Part shown: one piece after another, positions 28,401-35,770 of the stretch | How positions within the stretch are numbered: position 1 is the stretch's first letter | How the letters are laid out: every line of letters starts with the position of its first letter | Assembly: GCA_947305505.1 (NCBI GenBank) | Contig: CAMZDX010000006.1 | Coordinates: forward strand, 1 to 39,756 | Direction: 5' to 3' | Length of the DNA: 39,756 bases | Source: an uncultured bacterium | GTDB lineage: Bacteria; UBP6; UBA1177 | Notes under the pieces: model-generated | The model's input: the letters and a program-made list of their open reading frames with translations, nothing else | What the model was told of the DNA's origin: nothing | Database searches by the model: none | Program-made: the position numbers and the translations under genes

Positions 28401-29154
28401 AAGTTTTGTTACCAAGTCATATTCAAATCAATCGGTTGTCATAGATAACAATTCAGGACTTATGTGGCAACAAGAAATGTCTGACTATACAACATGGGGA
28501 TACGCTAAGAGCTATTGTGATAATTTGACTTACGCCGGATTTGACGACTGGCGTTTGCCTACATCACTTGAACTTTTTACAATTCATAATATAGGCTCAG
28601 ACTCTGTCGAAACAAATTTTCAAGCCTCCTCTAGATTGTGGAGTTCCGATAAGGATGTAACTAACGATACTAAGGCTTGGCGTTTTAATGGGAGCAGCCT
28701 CTCGAGCCTTGATTATAATAATAATGCAGGTGTTCTGTGTGTGAGAGGAACAACTATGCCATCTTCAACACTAACTTCCTCCACAAACAACGGAGATGTT
28801 ATCGTAACAGACAATAAAACTGGTTTAATCTGGCAGAAAACCATTTCATCGAACTCTTTTGCTTATGTAAATGCACTTGCCTACTGTCAAAATCTTGAAT
28901 ACGCAGGATATTCGGACTGGCGGCTTCCCAACAGAAATGAACTTGCATCGCTTGTGAATTATAAAAAATCCAATCCTGCTTCCAATTTTCCCAATATGCC
29001 GTCAGAAGAATTCTGGACTTCTTCAGCTGAATATGAAAGTATACCCTTTGGTTTTTATGTTGATTTCAGCAATGGCAAAATAGATACCCGTTCTTTGACA
29101 GGTACGAGTTCGAACCAATTACGTGTCCGCTGTGTCCGAGGCGGTTCAAATTAA
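22402..29154 (+). CDS. Giant modular lipoprotein with GGDPIM repeats and four DUF1566 domains
   Basis: A 2250-residue surface protein. Order: signal peptide ending MLAC (lipidated Cys20); Asp/Ser-rich linker with three EISD units (about 25-75); beta modules; eleven G/AGDPIM hexapeptides, ten of them at about 412-517 inside a domain that resumes TNHFSGF, as in ZU5-like folds; a helical region about 543-990; two carboxypeptidase-regulatory-like beta domains about 1000-1175; two Myxococcus-type CGNGIVD/CGDGVID Cys modules about 1181-1255. The C-terminal half alternates four CxxLPENAxW-type 60-residue Cys repeats with two pairs of DUF1566 domains (about 1365-1648 and 1962-2250), marked by WRLPNRNELASLV and EFWTS. 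Start chosen by GGGAGGG and the lipobox. Composition turns AT-rich after about 28090. Function unknown, probably adhesion. Confidence 0.85.
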   Translation: MRKLFSFFAVLTVLLFMLACGGGGKGKETIETDEDTTDVEISDNDSDGAEISDSDDDSDDIEISDEDSDNPEATENHQFSGAYQVESSVSGVSVAIVECGKTIELASGKTDASGKFSFNADISADKTYCITANGFASCFKGLSDHVANISEITTAAYLVDKTCENIRKSETRVRNYAKLGTGKWLGELDYSRLSGIKTGLKLLSSFLNTTDPKTLSEKIADDVQKTEGYDFEKFFNGFKISSDKKEVVINTANPESNEVSLNIEGGSDVVAEGFKIVWTALNKTAEAATHKIKSTEPGEYTVRSKLVDDGGDPIMISEDSSTILFLLEKISGTIDVSDMSKHISHYIDNGIYAVIPKNTVITKDGNKVNTLTYTIMMTGDGSQISRIDFGPEGTTFTGDALYFVYELGTVFGGDPIMLSATRSNSDDTSDVMQSAGGDPIMLEAGGDPIMFSAGGDPIMQIARSAGGDPIMQSAGGDPIMNAAGGDPIMNAAGGDPIMTSAAGDPIMSTAAGDPIMLGTSSSVMVAKTNHFSGFQLNSTSLPVSAADLISKWCGDYYYQNYSPVEFIRRGIEKFKPAGDDKTDLLNYFQCPASGETPLYELESDLYELFNKPLGYQRNINLIENLYYVSEFYNRMLAKKENGDAVAAVKNGLELRSAIATLFTSTDAFNRSSTLTGLFDSSDIPLTYSGVTPADYSADALSALTGLSELNDKYAATKKEVMIFANYVMTSSKGPDFSSVSSALTPDQFVCAWFNGTAAGCNKVYTLNENGRVALNGTAVSLADAEQIFAKFFMPMNSRLSDEEKLNLFRTYYLVLRYVGTIFGNSSKIQELNDRLLETAYLVFDGINKNKNAVSIVDTFDASAHTVSVLADGIMETRPYLNKLSNLTDKISLNAATPANVEKVLIKIEGYAHEKASENGAVYYKPTGSLKEKSIILTPGALTAGLKPLKELLGSDNVDELGDITGKMTVVVNSKISGKPYSTQKTYDFLIYKESAGVDSKPVPSNISVFLADSDGNQLPVDSNPGIILNPGNKVLYPNESGLIYIQNLAPATYTLNAFADGYYTKTSSVNVPENSNFGIEIRLDKEISSSAEATLKIKVSIETQKHPNTVYIQIYDEDMVLTANESTVFGESGYADIDISIAAGRYTLLAVGEEMYNYIEDLTVYEGKNNLKEITVVAKNACGNGIVDSAEECEPSVSGSTLEVRCGDIYPAATNPDKTATCNKTTCTFDKSQCGKASVCGDGVIDNGEGCDGGSKACSEISGFGSSNGMAPCAANCSDWITKDNCSRKTASCGTLPENALWNDGLGKFAQTYNGSKWIPETPEPAARYGLTRDECVFSCKKGYKWNENTSECLPDPLSLANICTGETKCFNNTSATAECPAYGTPLFGQDAQYAKLGYCTPHSLEISGDIVVDSFTHYEWQKSASTSAMNWADADAYCAGLNDENTGSSAIWRIPAPQELLTIIDSGRINPALDTNFFTAQSAFWSTGDAKNSGNAWSVTADGALDSVEVSKTNYVLCVRINEHDTVSERFDDTADETVKDTESGLMWLKNYTSSKTWQEALSHCENSIAGGHTDWRLPNRNELASLVDYTVNSGVMSSFPGIATKEFWTSTSSLSEPAKAWPVDFDSGRIIADSKSETHYVLCVRNDSACFGDDCADPCRFDPCRNTVNSTGVCTAEEDGNGYSCVCYSGYEWKAELSKCVLHDEITKGCDIDKLPENAVWNTVGTITQYPDGHGNWYPSTVPEYNETPSTSECRFKCRDHYTWDYDLLKCMLDKKIAQCTGTLPGHAVWTVSQIVQEWSPSDSAWMPRTTDLDYGENENENKCTFHCKEHYSYKNNSCEADTQYKNCTGKPSNAEWNPPSGGAITQTWTDNNGWQPPLTATYNTEPNSNECRFKCADDSFWNSSSSQCINPCWKDPCSKVSNTNGLCRPFAWDIYYCECNDNYFWNGSAYKTPFPLGNICTGQKKCYNNAQEITCPSSSSAGWYGQDPQYTSKCKARSFVTKSYSNQSVVIDNNSGLMWQQEMSDYTTWGYAKSYCDNLTYAGFDDWRLPTSLELFTIHNIGSDSVETNFQASSRLWSSDKDVTNDTKAWRFNGSSLSSLDYNNNAGVLCVRGTTMPSSTLTSSTNNGDVIVTDNKTGLIWQKTISSNSFAYVNALAYCQNLEYAGYSDWRLPNRNELASLVNYKKSNPASNFPNMPSEEFWTSSAEYESIPFGFYVDFSNGKIDTRSLTGTSSNQLRVRCVRGGSN
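22512..22610 (+). repeat. Three imperfect repeats coding the EISD acidic linker
   Basis: The 12-mer CGAAATATCGGA occurs exactly at 22518, 22548 and 22584, spaced 30 and 36 bp. Each copy codes EISD followed by Asp/Ser residues. The DNA identity suggests recent slippage-type expansion, unlike the GGDPIM repeats. Confidence 0.85.
23637..23950 (+). repeat. Ten consecutive GGDPIM/AGDPIM coding repeats
   Basis: Eight GGDPIM and two AGDPIM units are separated by 3 to about 17 residues, mostly Ala, Ser, Asn, Gln and Met. One more copy lies upstream at 23331. The codons differ between copies (for example GATCCCATCATG, GACCCGATTATG, GATCCTATTATG), so the peptide rather than the DNA has been conserved. 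Confidence 0.95.
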
Positions 29155-29161
29155 GCGGATG
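29126..29161 (+). repeat. 36-bp direct repeat, copy 1 (3' end of the giant gene)
   Basis: It covers the last codons (RCVRGGSN, stop) plus 7 nt. It matches 33 of 36 bases with copy 2 at 30186-30221. The two differences in the coding part are synonymous. Confidence 0.92.
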
Positions 29162-29357
29162 CGCACCGCGGGGGATGCCACTAATGTTCCGCATTGACGA
29201 CCTGAAAATCTGGTGGTGATGGGACTCACAAATTCCGCAGAATTTCCATAAAGCAGCCATTCTAAATAAAGATTAATTTATCACAATATTTAACTTCAAT
29301 TTCTTAAAATTTTTACTACAATATCTAGATTTTTGTTTTTAATTTAGGAGTTTTTAA
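29155..29357 (+). other. 203-bp gap between the giant gene and dinD
   Basis: The first 100 bp are GC-richer and contain small hairpins such as GCGG-ATGCGCA-CCGC and AATTC-CGCA-GAATT. The last 90 bp are very AT-rich and must hold the dinD promoter. TACAAT around 29316 is a possible -10, with no good -35. No LexA-like palindrome was seen. Confidence 0.45.
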
Positions 29358-30185
29358 ATGAAGAAAGAAGAAATTGAAAATCTTTTTAACAGCTACGAAG
29401 AGGCAGTATGCAAAATCGAGGAAACCGAGTGCTGGAGCGCAAGAGACCTGCAAAAACTGTTCGGATACAGCCTTTGGCAGAACTTCTGCAAAGTGATTGA
29501 AAAAGCCAAAGAAGCTTGTCGGAACGTGTGTCAGCAAGTCTCAGACCATTTTATTGACGTCAATAAGATGGTCGTACTTGGTTCAGGCGCGGAAAGAGAA
29601 GTAGATGACATCATGCTCACACGTTACGCCTGTTATCTTGTGGCACAGAACGGTGATCCGAGAAAACCGCAGATAGCTTTCGCGCAAACATATTTCGCGG
29701 TGCAGACCCGCCGTGCCGAACTGATAGAACAGCGGCTGTTGGAAGTCGAGCGTGTCAGAGCCCGTGCAAAATTGCAGGAAACCGAGAAAAAACTTTCTGG
29801 AATACTTTATGAACGCGGCGTGAACGAACAGACTTTTGCCATAATCCGTTCAAAAGGCGATCAGGCGCTTTTCCGGCTCAGCACGAACATGATGAAACAG
29901 CGCATGGGCATACCGCAGGCGCGTCCGCTCGCCGATTTTCTGCCTACAATCAGCATTAAAGCCAAGGATTTTGCCGCCGAAATGACAAGCGTCAATGTGC
30001 AGGCAAAGGATCTGCAAGGAGAAAACGCAATCACTGAAGAACATGTCGAAAACAATGCAGCCGTCCGCAAAATGCTTATTGACCGCGGCATCATCCCCGA
30101 AGAACTTCCTCCGTCAGAAGATGTGAAAAAAGTGGAACGCCGTCTGGCGAAAGAAGAAAAAAAGCTGCTGAAAAACAAGGAATAA
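29358..30185 (+). CDS. dinD: DNA-damage-inducible protein D (BRO-N family)
   Basis: 275 residues, colinear with E. coli DinD (274). It shows the BRO-N-type start [19 protein letters not shown], the conserved [16 protein letters not shown] and the [16 protein letters not shown] helix. The C-terminal part ends [16 protein letters not shown], as in DinD. E. coli DinD belongs to the SOS regulon and inhibits RecA filament activities. Neither role can be read from this sequence. The ATG has TAGGAG 7 nt upstream. The stop codon directly abuts copy 2 of the giant-gene 3' end, so the gene looks inserted between two DUF1566 gene ends. Such genes are often found in phage and mobile contexts. Confidence 0.9.
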   Translation: MKKEEIENLFNSYEEAVCKIEETECWSARDLQKLFGYSLWQNFCKVIEKAKEACRNVCQQVSDHFIDVNKMVVLGSGAEREVDDIMLTRYACYLVAQNGDPRKPQIAFAQTYFAVQTRRAELIEQRLLEVERVRARAKLQETEKKLSGILYERGVNEQTFAIIRSKGDQALFRLSTNMMKQRMGIPQARPLADFLPTISIKAKDFAAEMTSVNVQAKDLQGENAITEEHVENNAAVRKMLIDRGIIPEELPPSEDVKKVERRLAKEEKKLLKNKE

Positions 30186-30221
30186 TCCGCTGTGTCCGTG
30201 GTGGTTCAAATTAAGCGAATG
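30186..30221 (+). pseudogene. Relic of a DUF1566 gene 3' end, direct-repeat copy 2
   Basis: Directly after the dinD stop, the codons for RCVRGGSN and a stop reappear with only synonymous changes (CGA to CGT, GGC to GGT), plus GCGAATG against GCGGATG. No upstream coding part of a DUF1566 gene remains. The sequence that follows, to about 30320, shows weak spaced similarity to the flank of copy 1 (for example TTCCGACAGAAT against TTCCGCAGAAT). Confidence 0.8.
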
Positions 30222-30347
30222 GACCCATCAGAGTTGCGGCGACAGTATTCCGGAACCGCAGTGCCCGTAAGGTGTGGAGTGATCCGATTTAAGAGGTATT
30301 TTCCGACAGAATCCTATTAGTTTCAGGCGAGCTGCCAGAGTCAAATA

Positions 30348-33300
30348 CTACCCGTAAATGAATCCTCTTCTGCCGTCGATAGTGAGCGTGCAGAGGACGT
30401 TTTTCGTTTCTCCGCCGAAGGTGAATGTTTTGTTGACTTCGTCTAATGTGAGTGATTTGCAGTTGACGACACCGATCTTGCCGAGGCGAACTGCCGTGAC
30501 AGCCGCATGAGATGTAGCTCCTCCGCGGGAAGTCAAAAGTCCGTCCGCTTCGAAGATCATGTCGATATCGTCACTGACTGTGTCTGGACGCATAACGATG
30601 ATCTTTTCGCCGGGATAAAGTTTTTTGCACTTTTCGATATCTTCCATAGAGAAAACGACTCTTCCGGTGAGGACGTTGTTGCCAATGCCCGTTCCCTCGC
30701 CTATCAGCTGCAGATTGTCGGGAACGAGCTCTTCCTGCATAAGGTCGTTCTGGTGGTACGAGCGGATCTGAAGTATGTGAAGATCCTGTTTTTTCGAGGT
30801 TTCAAATGTGAACTCTATCTCCTGATGACCGAAACCGCGCTTGTTGATAAGCTCGACTGAAATATCATTAAGTGCCGAATATATTTCAGGAAAATCTTTT
30901 TCCATACTGATATCGGGAGCGTTTTTCATCTCAAGTCTCTGTTTTTCTGAAACAGGATACGGGTGAACAAGTCCGCCGACGATGTCCTCGCCCTGAGAAC
31001 ACATTACGAAATCACCGTAAAGGCAGACTTTCCGGCCTCTGCCGTTTGGTTCCCGCGTGAAAACGACGCCTGTTCCGGAGTCGTAGTTGATGTTTCCGAG
31101 CACCATTTTCTGAACGATGACAGCCGTTCCCCACTCGCTTGCGATGTGCAGTTTGTCGCGGTAAACCAAAGCGCGGCGCGAATTCCACGAATCGAAAACC
31201 GCGTGTATCGAAGTGAAAAGCTGCTTGTGGAGATTCTGCTCGAATTTTACTTTCTGACTGTCGAGGATCTTCATGTATTCCTTGGCAACTAGTTTCATGA
31301 CTTCAGGTTTGAAACCGATCTTTTTCTCGACTTTGTAAACCTTTTTGAAATCGGCAATGACAGCGTCGAAAAGGTCACGGTCGATGCCGAAATTCATGCC
31401 CCATGTCTGGATAAGCCGGCGATAGCAGTCCCACGAAGTCCAGCCGTAGTTTTCCTTTTTGGCGAGCTGTTCGACAAATTCGTCGTTCATTCCGACATTG
31501 AGGAAGGTGTTCATCGCGCCCGGCATCGACATTGCTGAACCGCTGCGCACCGAAAGCATGAGCGGATTGTTCGGGTTACCGTACTGAAGCCCCGTTTTTT
31601 CCTCCAGAATACCCAGTTCATCAGATATCGTGGTATAGATCTCCTTTTCGATTTCAGGGTGTTTCATCAAAGCCTCGCGACGTCTGAAAAGCTCGGTCGT
31701 TAGAATGAATCCGTGCGGAACAGGCATTCCGTAAGCCTTGATTTTTTTAAGGAAATATCCTTTCGCACCGAAGAAGACCTGGTTGTCGAGCTCGTCATCC
31801 TTCTTGTCGATTTCAGAAATTATCGATTTGCGCTTGTAGGTCATGATCATGTGGATGTCTTCCTGCGTCAGATTCTTCGGAATACCGTGCAGGATCGAAA
31901 GGACATAGTTTATCAGGCTGTCGATCTGCTGCATGAGGAATGACGAAGAAATGATGTCGCGGTAGAATTCCTCGCTCTTTTTGTGGATGATCTTCTCTCT
32001 GTCTTTTTCCGATGAAACGGTGAGATTGTGCTTTTCGATATACTGTTCGAGAACGATTTTCAGGTTCGGATCGTGGATCCCGAGGAAATAGTCGTAGACG
32101 ATCTTGCTCAGATCCTCGGCGAAGAATTCAAAAATGTTTGTGTACTGATGTAGCGAGAAACTTGAGGATACAAGGCTGTATTCGAGCATTTTAAGGTCGG
32201 AATTGAAGTTTTCGCTCGTTATACCGCCGAGTTCCAGACCTTCTCTGAAAAGTTCGAGGATCTCGCATGTTTCTCTGAGATTATCGGCTGAGACATACGG
32301 AAGTTTCGTCGTGGAGACAAGACGCTCGACCATCGTGGAAACAAGCTGCTCCATCCTGTAGATCATGCCCAGCGCTTCGAATTTCGGCTCGCGGTATTCG
32401 CCGTACATCGAAGGAATTCCTATCGCGATATGGCGTTTGTAATATATATTTTCGACGCCTTCAGTCTGCTCTTCCGAAAGAACGGTCTTTTTGAGAGCCG
32501 ACATGATTTTGAAAGCGATCCTGACTGCGCTTTTCCAATCCTCGGCAGCCATTGCAGCTTCGAACTCATCGATCGTAGCCTGATGTATATACGTGATTTT
32601 CTTAAGCTTTTTAGCAATATCACCGGGATTGAGATAATATTTTTCCTTGAGAAGCAGATAAATATTGAACAAATATCCGACTTTCTTCTGCTCGACTTCG
32701 TGCCCTGCACCGAAATCGGCGATGATTTTCTCGACTTCCGCAGGTTTCATCGTGAAAAGCGTTTCGTAGTCGCCTCCGACTCTGCTCGTTACAAAACGGG
32801 CAACTTCGTGCAGACCTTCGTACATTTCGCCTGTCGGCTCAAGGGTTTCGTAAATCTCGTTCGGAATTTTGTTCTGAAGATGTTCCTTTTTGCCGGTTAG
32901 CCAGAAAACAAAGACATCTTTTGCAAGCTGGATGTGGGTATTGTTGCTCTCAGCGTGGATCTGCTTTCTCAAGAAGTGCGTGAGCAGATCCTTTCTGTGG
33001 CATATCTCGTCGATCGCGGTCGAAATCTTTCTGAGTTCCCCTTCTGCACCGATCTCGTTGAAGTAAACCGGGAAGAGAACTGCGATCTGACGCGCAATGT
33101 GGTAAGCCGGTGCGATCTGGCTGTTCAAAAATTTCGTGACATCGCTCTGGAAAAGGTCGGTATCGGAAATAAAAACGCCGCCGATACGAAGGTTTACAAG
33201 AAGAGCAGAAAGAAGTTTCGTGCTTTTCGACGGGTTTACTTCGATTATTTCAAGCCAGGTCCTGATGTTTTTGACGTGGTTTTTATCGACTATCATCTGC

Positions 33301-34430
33301 CAGTCGGAGTTGACTCCCTTAAGCTCGGGATAAACAAATCCGAAGCGGATCACGGCATCGAAAAAGTGGTCGCATATCGCTGCGCCGCCGCGTTTTACTA
33401 TCTCTTTTCCCAAAGTTTTAACGCAGTCTAAGATAGCGCTCTGGAAAAGCTCGCGAACCGGCTTGAAGAAGTCGAACATTCTCGTTATAAAGCGTTTTGC
33501 CTCGCCCGCATCGTCAATTGAAACGATTTTCAAAGTTCTGTTGAGGTCGAAAAGAAGGTATTCTCGCAGACTTTCCATAGACGAGAAATCGAGAAGGTAG
33601 AAAATGTAGTAGATTTTGCAGATCGGAGTGGGAATAAAGTCGATCGTGTTGCGGAATCTGTCTGTAAAAAACGTGTAGTCCGGCAGTTTGAAGAAGTCTT
33701 CGCACTTTTCAGCCTTCTCTATCCCCTCTTCGCACTCGGTGAAAAGCTCCGGCGGAAACTGAGAAAGGATCGCGTTTTCGATTTCAAGCGCCTCGTCTCC
33801 GTGCTCGATCTTCCTGTTTTCAAGCCAGTCCGAGAATGACTGGATGTTTTTCCAGTAGTCTAAATTTATCGTCATAACGCGCTTGAGCATTTTGAAGATC
33901 CTCTCGCTGAAGCGCTCGTCTTTACAGATCTCGGCAACATATTTTTTAAGAGAACTCGATGCTTCCATAAGCCCAGGATTGCCGTCTGCAAGAACCGTTT
34001 CGGTTATATCCAGAAAAGAGTTGAAAACTTCGTCCGAAATTTTGCTGCTCTGCATGATCTTGTAAAGCAGTTCCAAAACATTGAAAATCGTCTGGCGGAG
34101 CCTGTTGCGCTGCGGAATATCGAGCTTCTGCGAAAAAATCTGCATGAAGTATTCACCGAGAAGTTTCAGCAGTTTGTCACTCTCTTCAAGATCGGCAAAA
34201 ACCCACATGTTTTCAAGAGTTATCCAGCGGTAAGCCTCGATCACTTCGGTAAAATTGGGAAACGGGTGGTTGAGTTCGAGAAAGAAAGTCCTCATCCTTT
34301 TTTCAAGAAGAGGATGTTTTTCAACCGCACCGAGAATGAATTTTTCCTGCTCCGAAAATTCGTAACCCGCAACAAAAGTTTCGGCTAAATTGACTTTCAA
34401 AGCCTCCGAAGTTTTTATAACGCCTGACAT
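30348..34430 (-). CDS. PPDK-like phosphotransferase with huge helical N-terminus, no PEP/pyruvate barrel
   Basis: 1360 residues. About 1-880 is an unrecognised, mostly helical region. From about 885 it follows pyruvate phosphate dikinase: ATP-grasp start FFGAKGYFLKKIKAYGMPVP, the Ser/Gly-rich LSVRSGSAMSMPGAMNT near 957, and EFTFETSKKQDLHILQIR as the ATP-site end. Then comes the swivelling phospho-His domain with TSRGGATSHAAVTAV, where His1308 should carry the phosphate. The protein stops about 50 residues later, so the C-terminal TIM barrel of PPDK is missing. It can probably move phosphate from ATP to His, but the final acceptor is unknown (compare rifampin phosphotransferase and glucan water dikinase). 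Good GGGAGG before ATG. It lies 23 bp after rimO, same operon. Confidence 0.85.
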   Translation of the reverse strand: MSGVIKTSEALKVNLAETFVAGYEFSEQEKFILGAVEKHPLLEKRMRTFFLELNHPFPNFTEVIEAYRWITLENMWVFADLEESDKLLKLLGEYFMQIFSQKLDIPQRNRLRQTIFNVLELLYKIMQSSKISDEVFNSFLDITETVLADGNPGLMEASSSLKKYVAEICKDERFSERIFKMLKRVMTINLDYWKNIQSFSDWLENRKIEHGDEALEIENAILSQFPPELFTECEEGIEKAEKCEDFFKLPDYTFFTDRFRNTIDFIPTPICKIYYIFYLLDFSSMESLREYLLFDLNRTLKIVSIDDAGEAKRFITRMFDFFKPVRELFQSAILDCVKTLGKEIVKRGGAAICDHFFDAVIRFGFVYPELKGVNSDWQMIVDKNHVKNIRTWLEIIEVNPSKSTKLLSALLVNLRIGGVFISDTDLFQSDVTKFLNSQIAPAYHIARQIAVLFPVYFNEIGAEGELRKISTAIDEICHRKDLLTHFLRKQIHAESNNTHIQLAKDVFVFWLTGKKEHLQNKIPNEIYETLEPTGEMYEGLHEVARFVTSRVGGDYETLFTMKPAEVEKIIADFGAGHEVEQKKVGYLFNIYLLLKEKYYLNPGDIAKKLKKITYIHQATIDEFEAAMAAEDWKSAVRIAFKIMSALKKTVLSEEQTEGVENIYYKRHIAIGIPSMYGEYREPKFEALGMIYRMEQLVSTMVERLVSTTKLPYVSADNLRETCEILELFREGLELGGITSENFNSDLKMLEYSLVSSSFSLHQYTNIFEFFAEDLSKIVYDYFLGIHDPNLKIVLEQYIEKHNLTVSSEKDREKIIHKKSEEFYRDIISSSFLMQQIDSLINYVLSILHGIPKNLTQEDIHMIMTYKRKSIISEIDKKDDELDNQVFFGAKGYFLKKIKAYGMPVPHGFILTTELFRRREALMKHPEIEKEIYTTISDELGILEEKTGLQYGNPNNPLMLSVRSGSAMSMPGAMNTFLNVGMNDEFVEQLAKKENYGWTSWDCYRRLIQTWGMNFGIDRDLFDAVIADFKKVYKVEKKIGFKPEVMKLVAKEYMKILDSQKVKFEQNLHKQLFTSIHAVFDSWNSRRALVYRDKLHIASEWGTAVIVQKMVLGNINYDSGTGVVFTREPNGRGRKVCLYGDFVMCSQGEDIVGGLVHPYPVSEKQRLEMKNAPDISMEKDFPEIYSALNDISVELINKRGFGHQEIEFTFETSKKQDLHILQIRSYHQNDLMQEELVPDNLQLIGEGTGIGNNVLTGRVVFSMEDIEKCKKLYPGEKIIVMRPDTVSDDIDMIFEADGLLTSRGGATSHAAVTAVRLGKIGVVNCKSLTLDEVNKTFTFGGETKNVLCTLTIDGRRGFIYG

Positions 34431-34453
34431 AAAGACCTCCCAATCTATAAAAA

Positions 34454-35770
34454 TTAACGTAAAATATCGGCAATAAAATCAGTTCCTTCGCGTGAAACTA
34501 TCCTGCATTTGAGGCAGCTTCCCTCTTTTTCGTCCTCAAGGTTCGTGATGATGGTTATCCCGTCGATCTCAGGCGCCTGATTCCAGCATCTGCCGACCGG
34601 AACCTTGAGTTCGGGATCGATCCCTTCGTAAAGCACTTCGACTTCTTTGCCTACAAAACGCTCAAGACGCTTTTCCATGCTTTCGTGGGCCGCTTTTTCG
34701 ATCTCAGCGAATCTCGCATCGGCCGTTTTTGCAGGAACAGCGCGCATTTTGAACGATGCTGAGAACTCTTCTTTCGAATATTTGAAGGCTCCGATATAGT
34801 CGAAAAACCCCTTTTCGATGAATGTTTTCAAAAGTTCGTGATTCTCTTTTTTCTCAGCCGGGAAAGAAGAGATCACCGTTGTCCTGAGAAGATAATCCTC
34901 TCCGAAAACATCTTTTATCATCTCTATCAAATTATAAATATCCTGCTCTGTGTAGCGCCTGTTCATCGCCTTTAAAACGGTGCTCGAAATATGCTGGATC
35001 GGCACTTCCAAGTAATTGTGCATTTTTTTGCAGTCTCTGATAGTTTCAAGAAGTTCGCGGTCGATCCCCGACGGATAGAGATACATCACGCGGAATCTGA
35101 AATTCCCTTTCAGCGCATTCAGCGAGCGTATGAGCTGTTTAAGCGACGAATTTGTCTTCGAGCCGTACTGCGTAGTGTCCTGCGCGATCACAACTATCTC
35201 TTTGACTCCTGTTTTTATCAGGTTTTCAGCCTCGGCAAGAATATCTTTCAGCGGACGTTCGCGGTATCTTCCGCGGATATAGGGAATCGAGCAATATGAG
35301 CAGAAGTTGTTGCATCCGTCGGCGATTTTGAGATAAGCCGTCCACGGCGAGAAAGTGAGAACGCGCTCCATAGAAGCGGTGTAGAGGAAATCCGACTGCC
35401 CTATTTTGCCGAGATAGCCCTTCTCCCAGTGAGCAGAAACTATTTTTTCGATATTCGGAAGGTCATTTACACCGAAAATAAAATCGGCTTCAGGCAGCAT
35501 CTCGCCCAAATTAGGATAAAGCTGCGGCATGCAGCCCATGACAGCGATCTTAGCACCCTTTTTAAGACTTGCGTGGAGATCAAAGAACGAGTTCACCGAC
35601 TCTTCCCTCGCGTCGTTGATGAAACTGCAGGTGTTGAGAATGACAAGGTCGGCTTTGTCTGAAGTTTCGGCAACGGCCCACCCTTTATTTACGAACTGAG
35701 CTATGACAATTTCGGAATCGACCCTGTTTTTCGGGCATCCCAAAGAACAGCAGAACAACTTTTTTTTCAT
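34454..35770 (-). CDS. rimO: Ribosomal protein S12 methylthiotransferase RimO
   Basis: Radical-SAM enzyme that methylthiolates the conserved Asp of ribosomal protein S12. The start SLGCPKNRVDSE is diagnostic for RimO rather than MiaB. The auxiliary cluster cysteines are at 12, 48 and 80 (LGCPK, NTCSF, MGCMPQ), and the radical-SAM cluster motif is CNNFCSYCSIP. A C-terminal TRAM-like beta domain begins near RFVGKEVEVLYEG. At 438 residues it is normal length. GGGAGGG lies 6 nt before the ATG. It is the first gene of a two-gene unit with the PPDK-like protein. I see no clean promoter, although the divergent Omp85-like gene starts 116 bp away. Confidence 0.95.
   Translation of the reverse strand: MKKKLFCCSLGCPKNRVDSEIVIAQFVNKGWAVAETSDKADLVILNTCSFINDAREESVNSFFDLHASLKKGAKIAVMGCMPQLYPNLGEMLPEADFIFGVNDLPNIEKIVSAHWEKGYLGKIGQSDFLYTASMERVLTFSPWTAYLKIADGCNNFCSYCSIPYIRGRYRERPLKDILAEAENLIKTGVKEIVVIAQDTTQYGSKTNSSLKQLIRSLNALKGNFRFRVMYLYPSGIDRELLETIRDCKKMHNYLEVPIQHISSTVLKAMNRRYTEQDIYNLIEMIKDVFGEDYLLRTTVISSFPAEKKENHELLKTFIEKGFFDYIGAFKYSKEEFSASFKMRAVPAKTADARFAEIEKAAHESMEKRLERFVGKEVEVLYEGIDPELKVPVGRCWNQAPEIDGITIITNLEDEKEGSCLKCRIVSREGTDFIADILR

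Noticed and set aside
29250-29357. LexA/SOS box upstream of dinD
   Set aside because: No CTGT-N8-ACAG or GAAC-N4-GTTC type palindrome is visible. The name dinD rests on homology only.
29126-30221. dinD as part of an insertion sequence, with the 36-bp repeats as target duplications
   Set aside because: 36 bp with three mismatches and coding sense is too long and too diverged for a target duplication, and there is no transposase and no terminal inverted repeat.
29155-30347. Integron-like cassette (dinD plus recombination site)
   Set aside because: No RYYYAAC/GTTRRRY core pair or attC-like fold was found at the repeats, and no integrase lies in the window.
30348-34430. Genuine pyruvate phosphate dikinase
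   Set aside because: The PEP/pyruvate TIM barrel is absent and the N-terminal 880 residues are foreign to PPDK.
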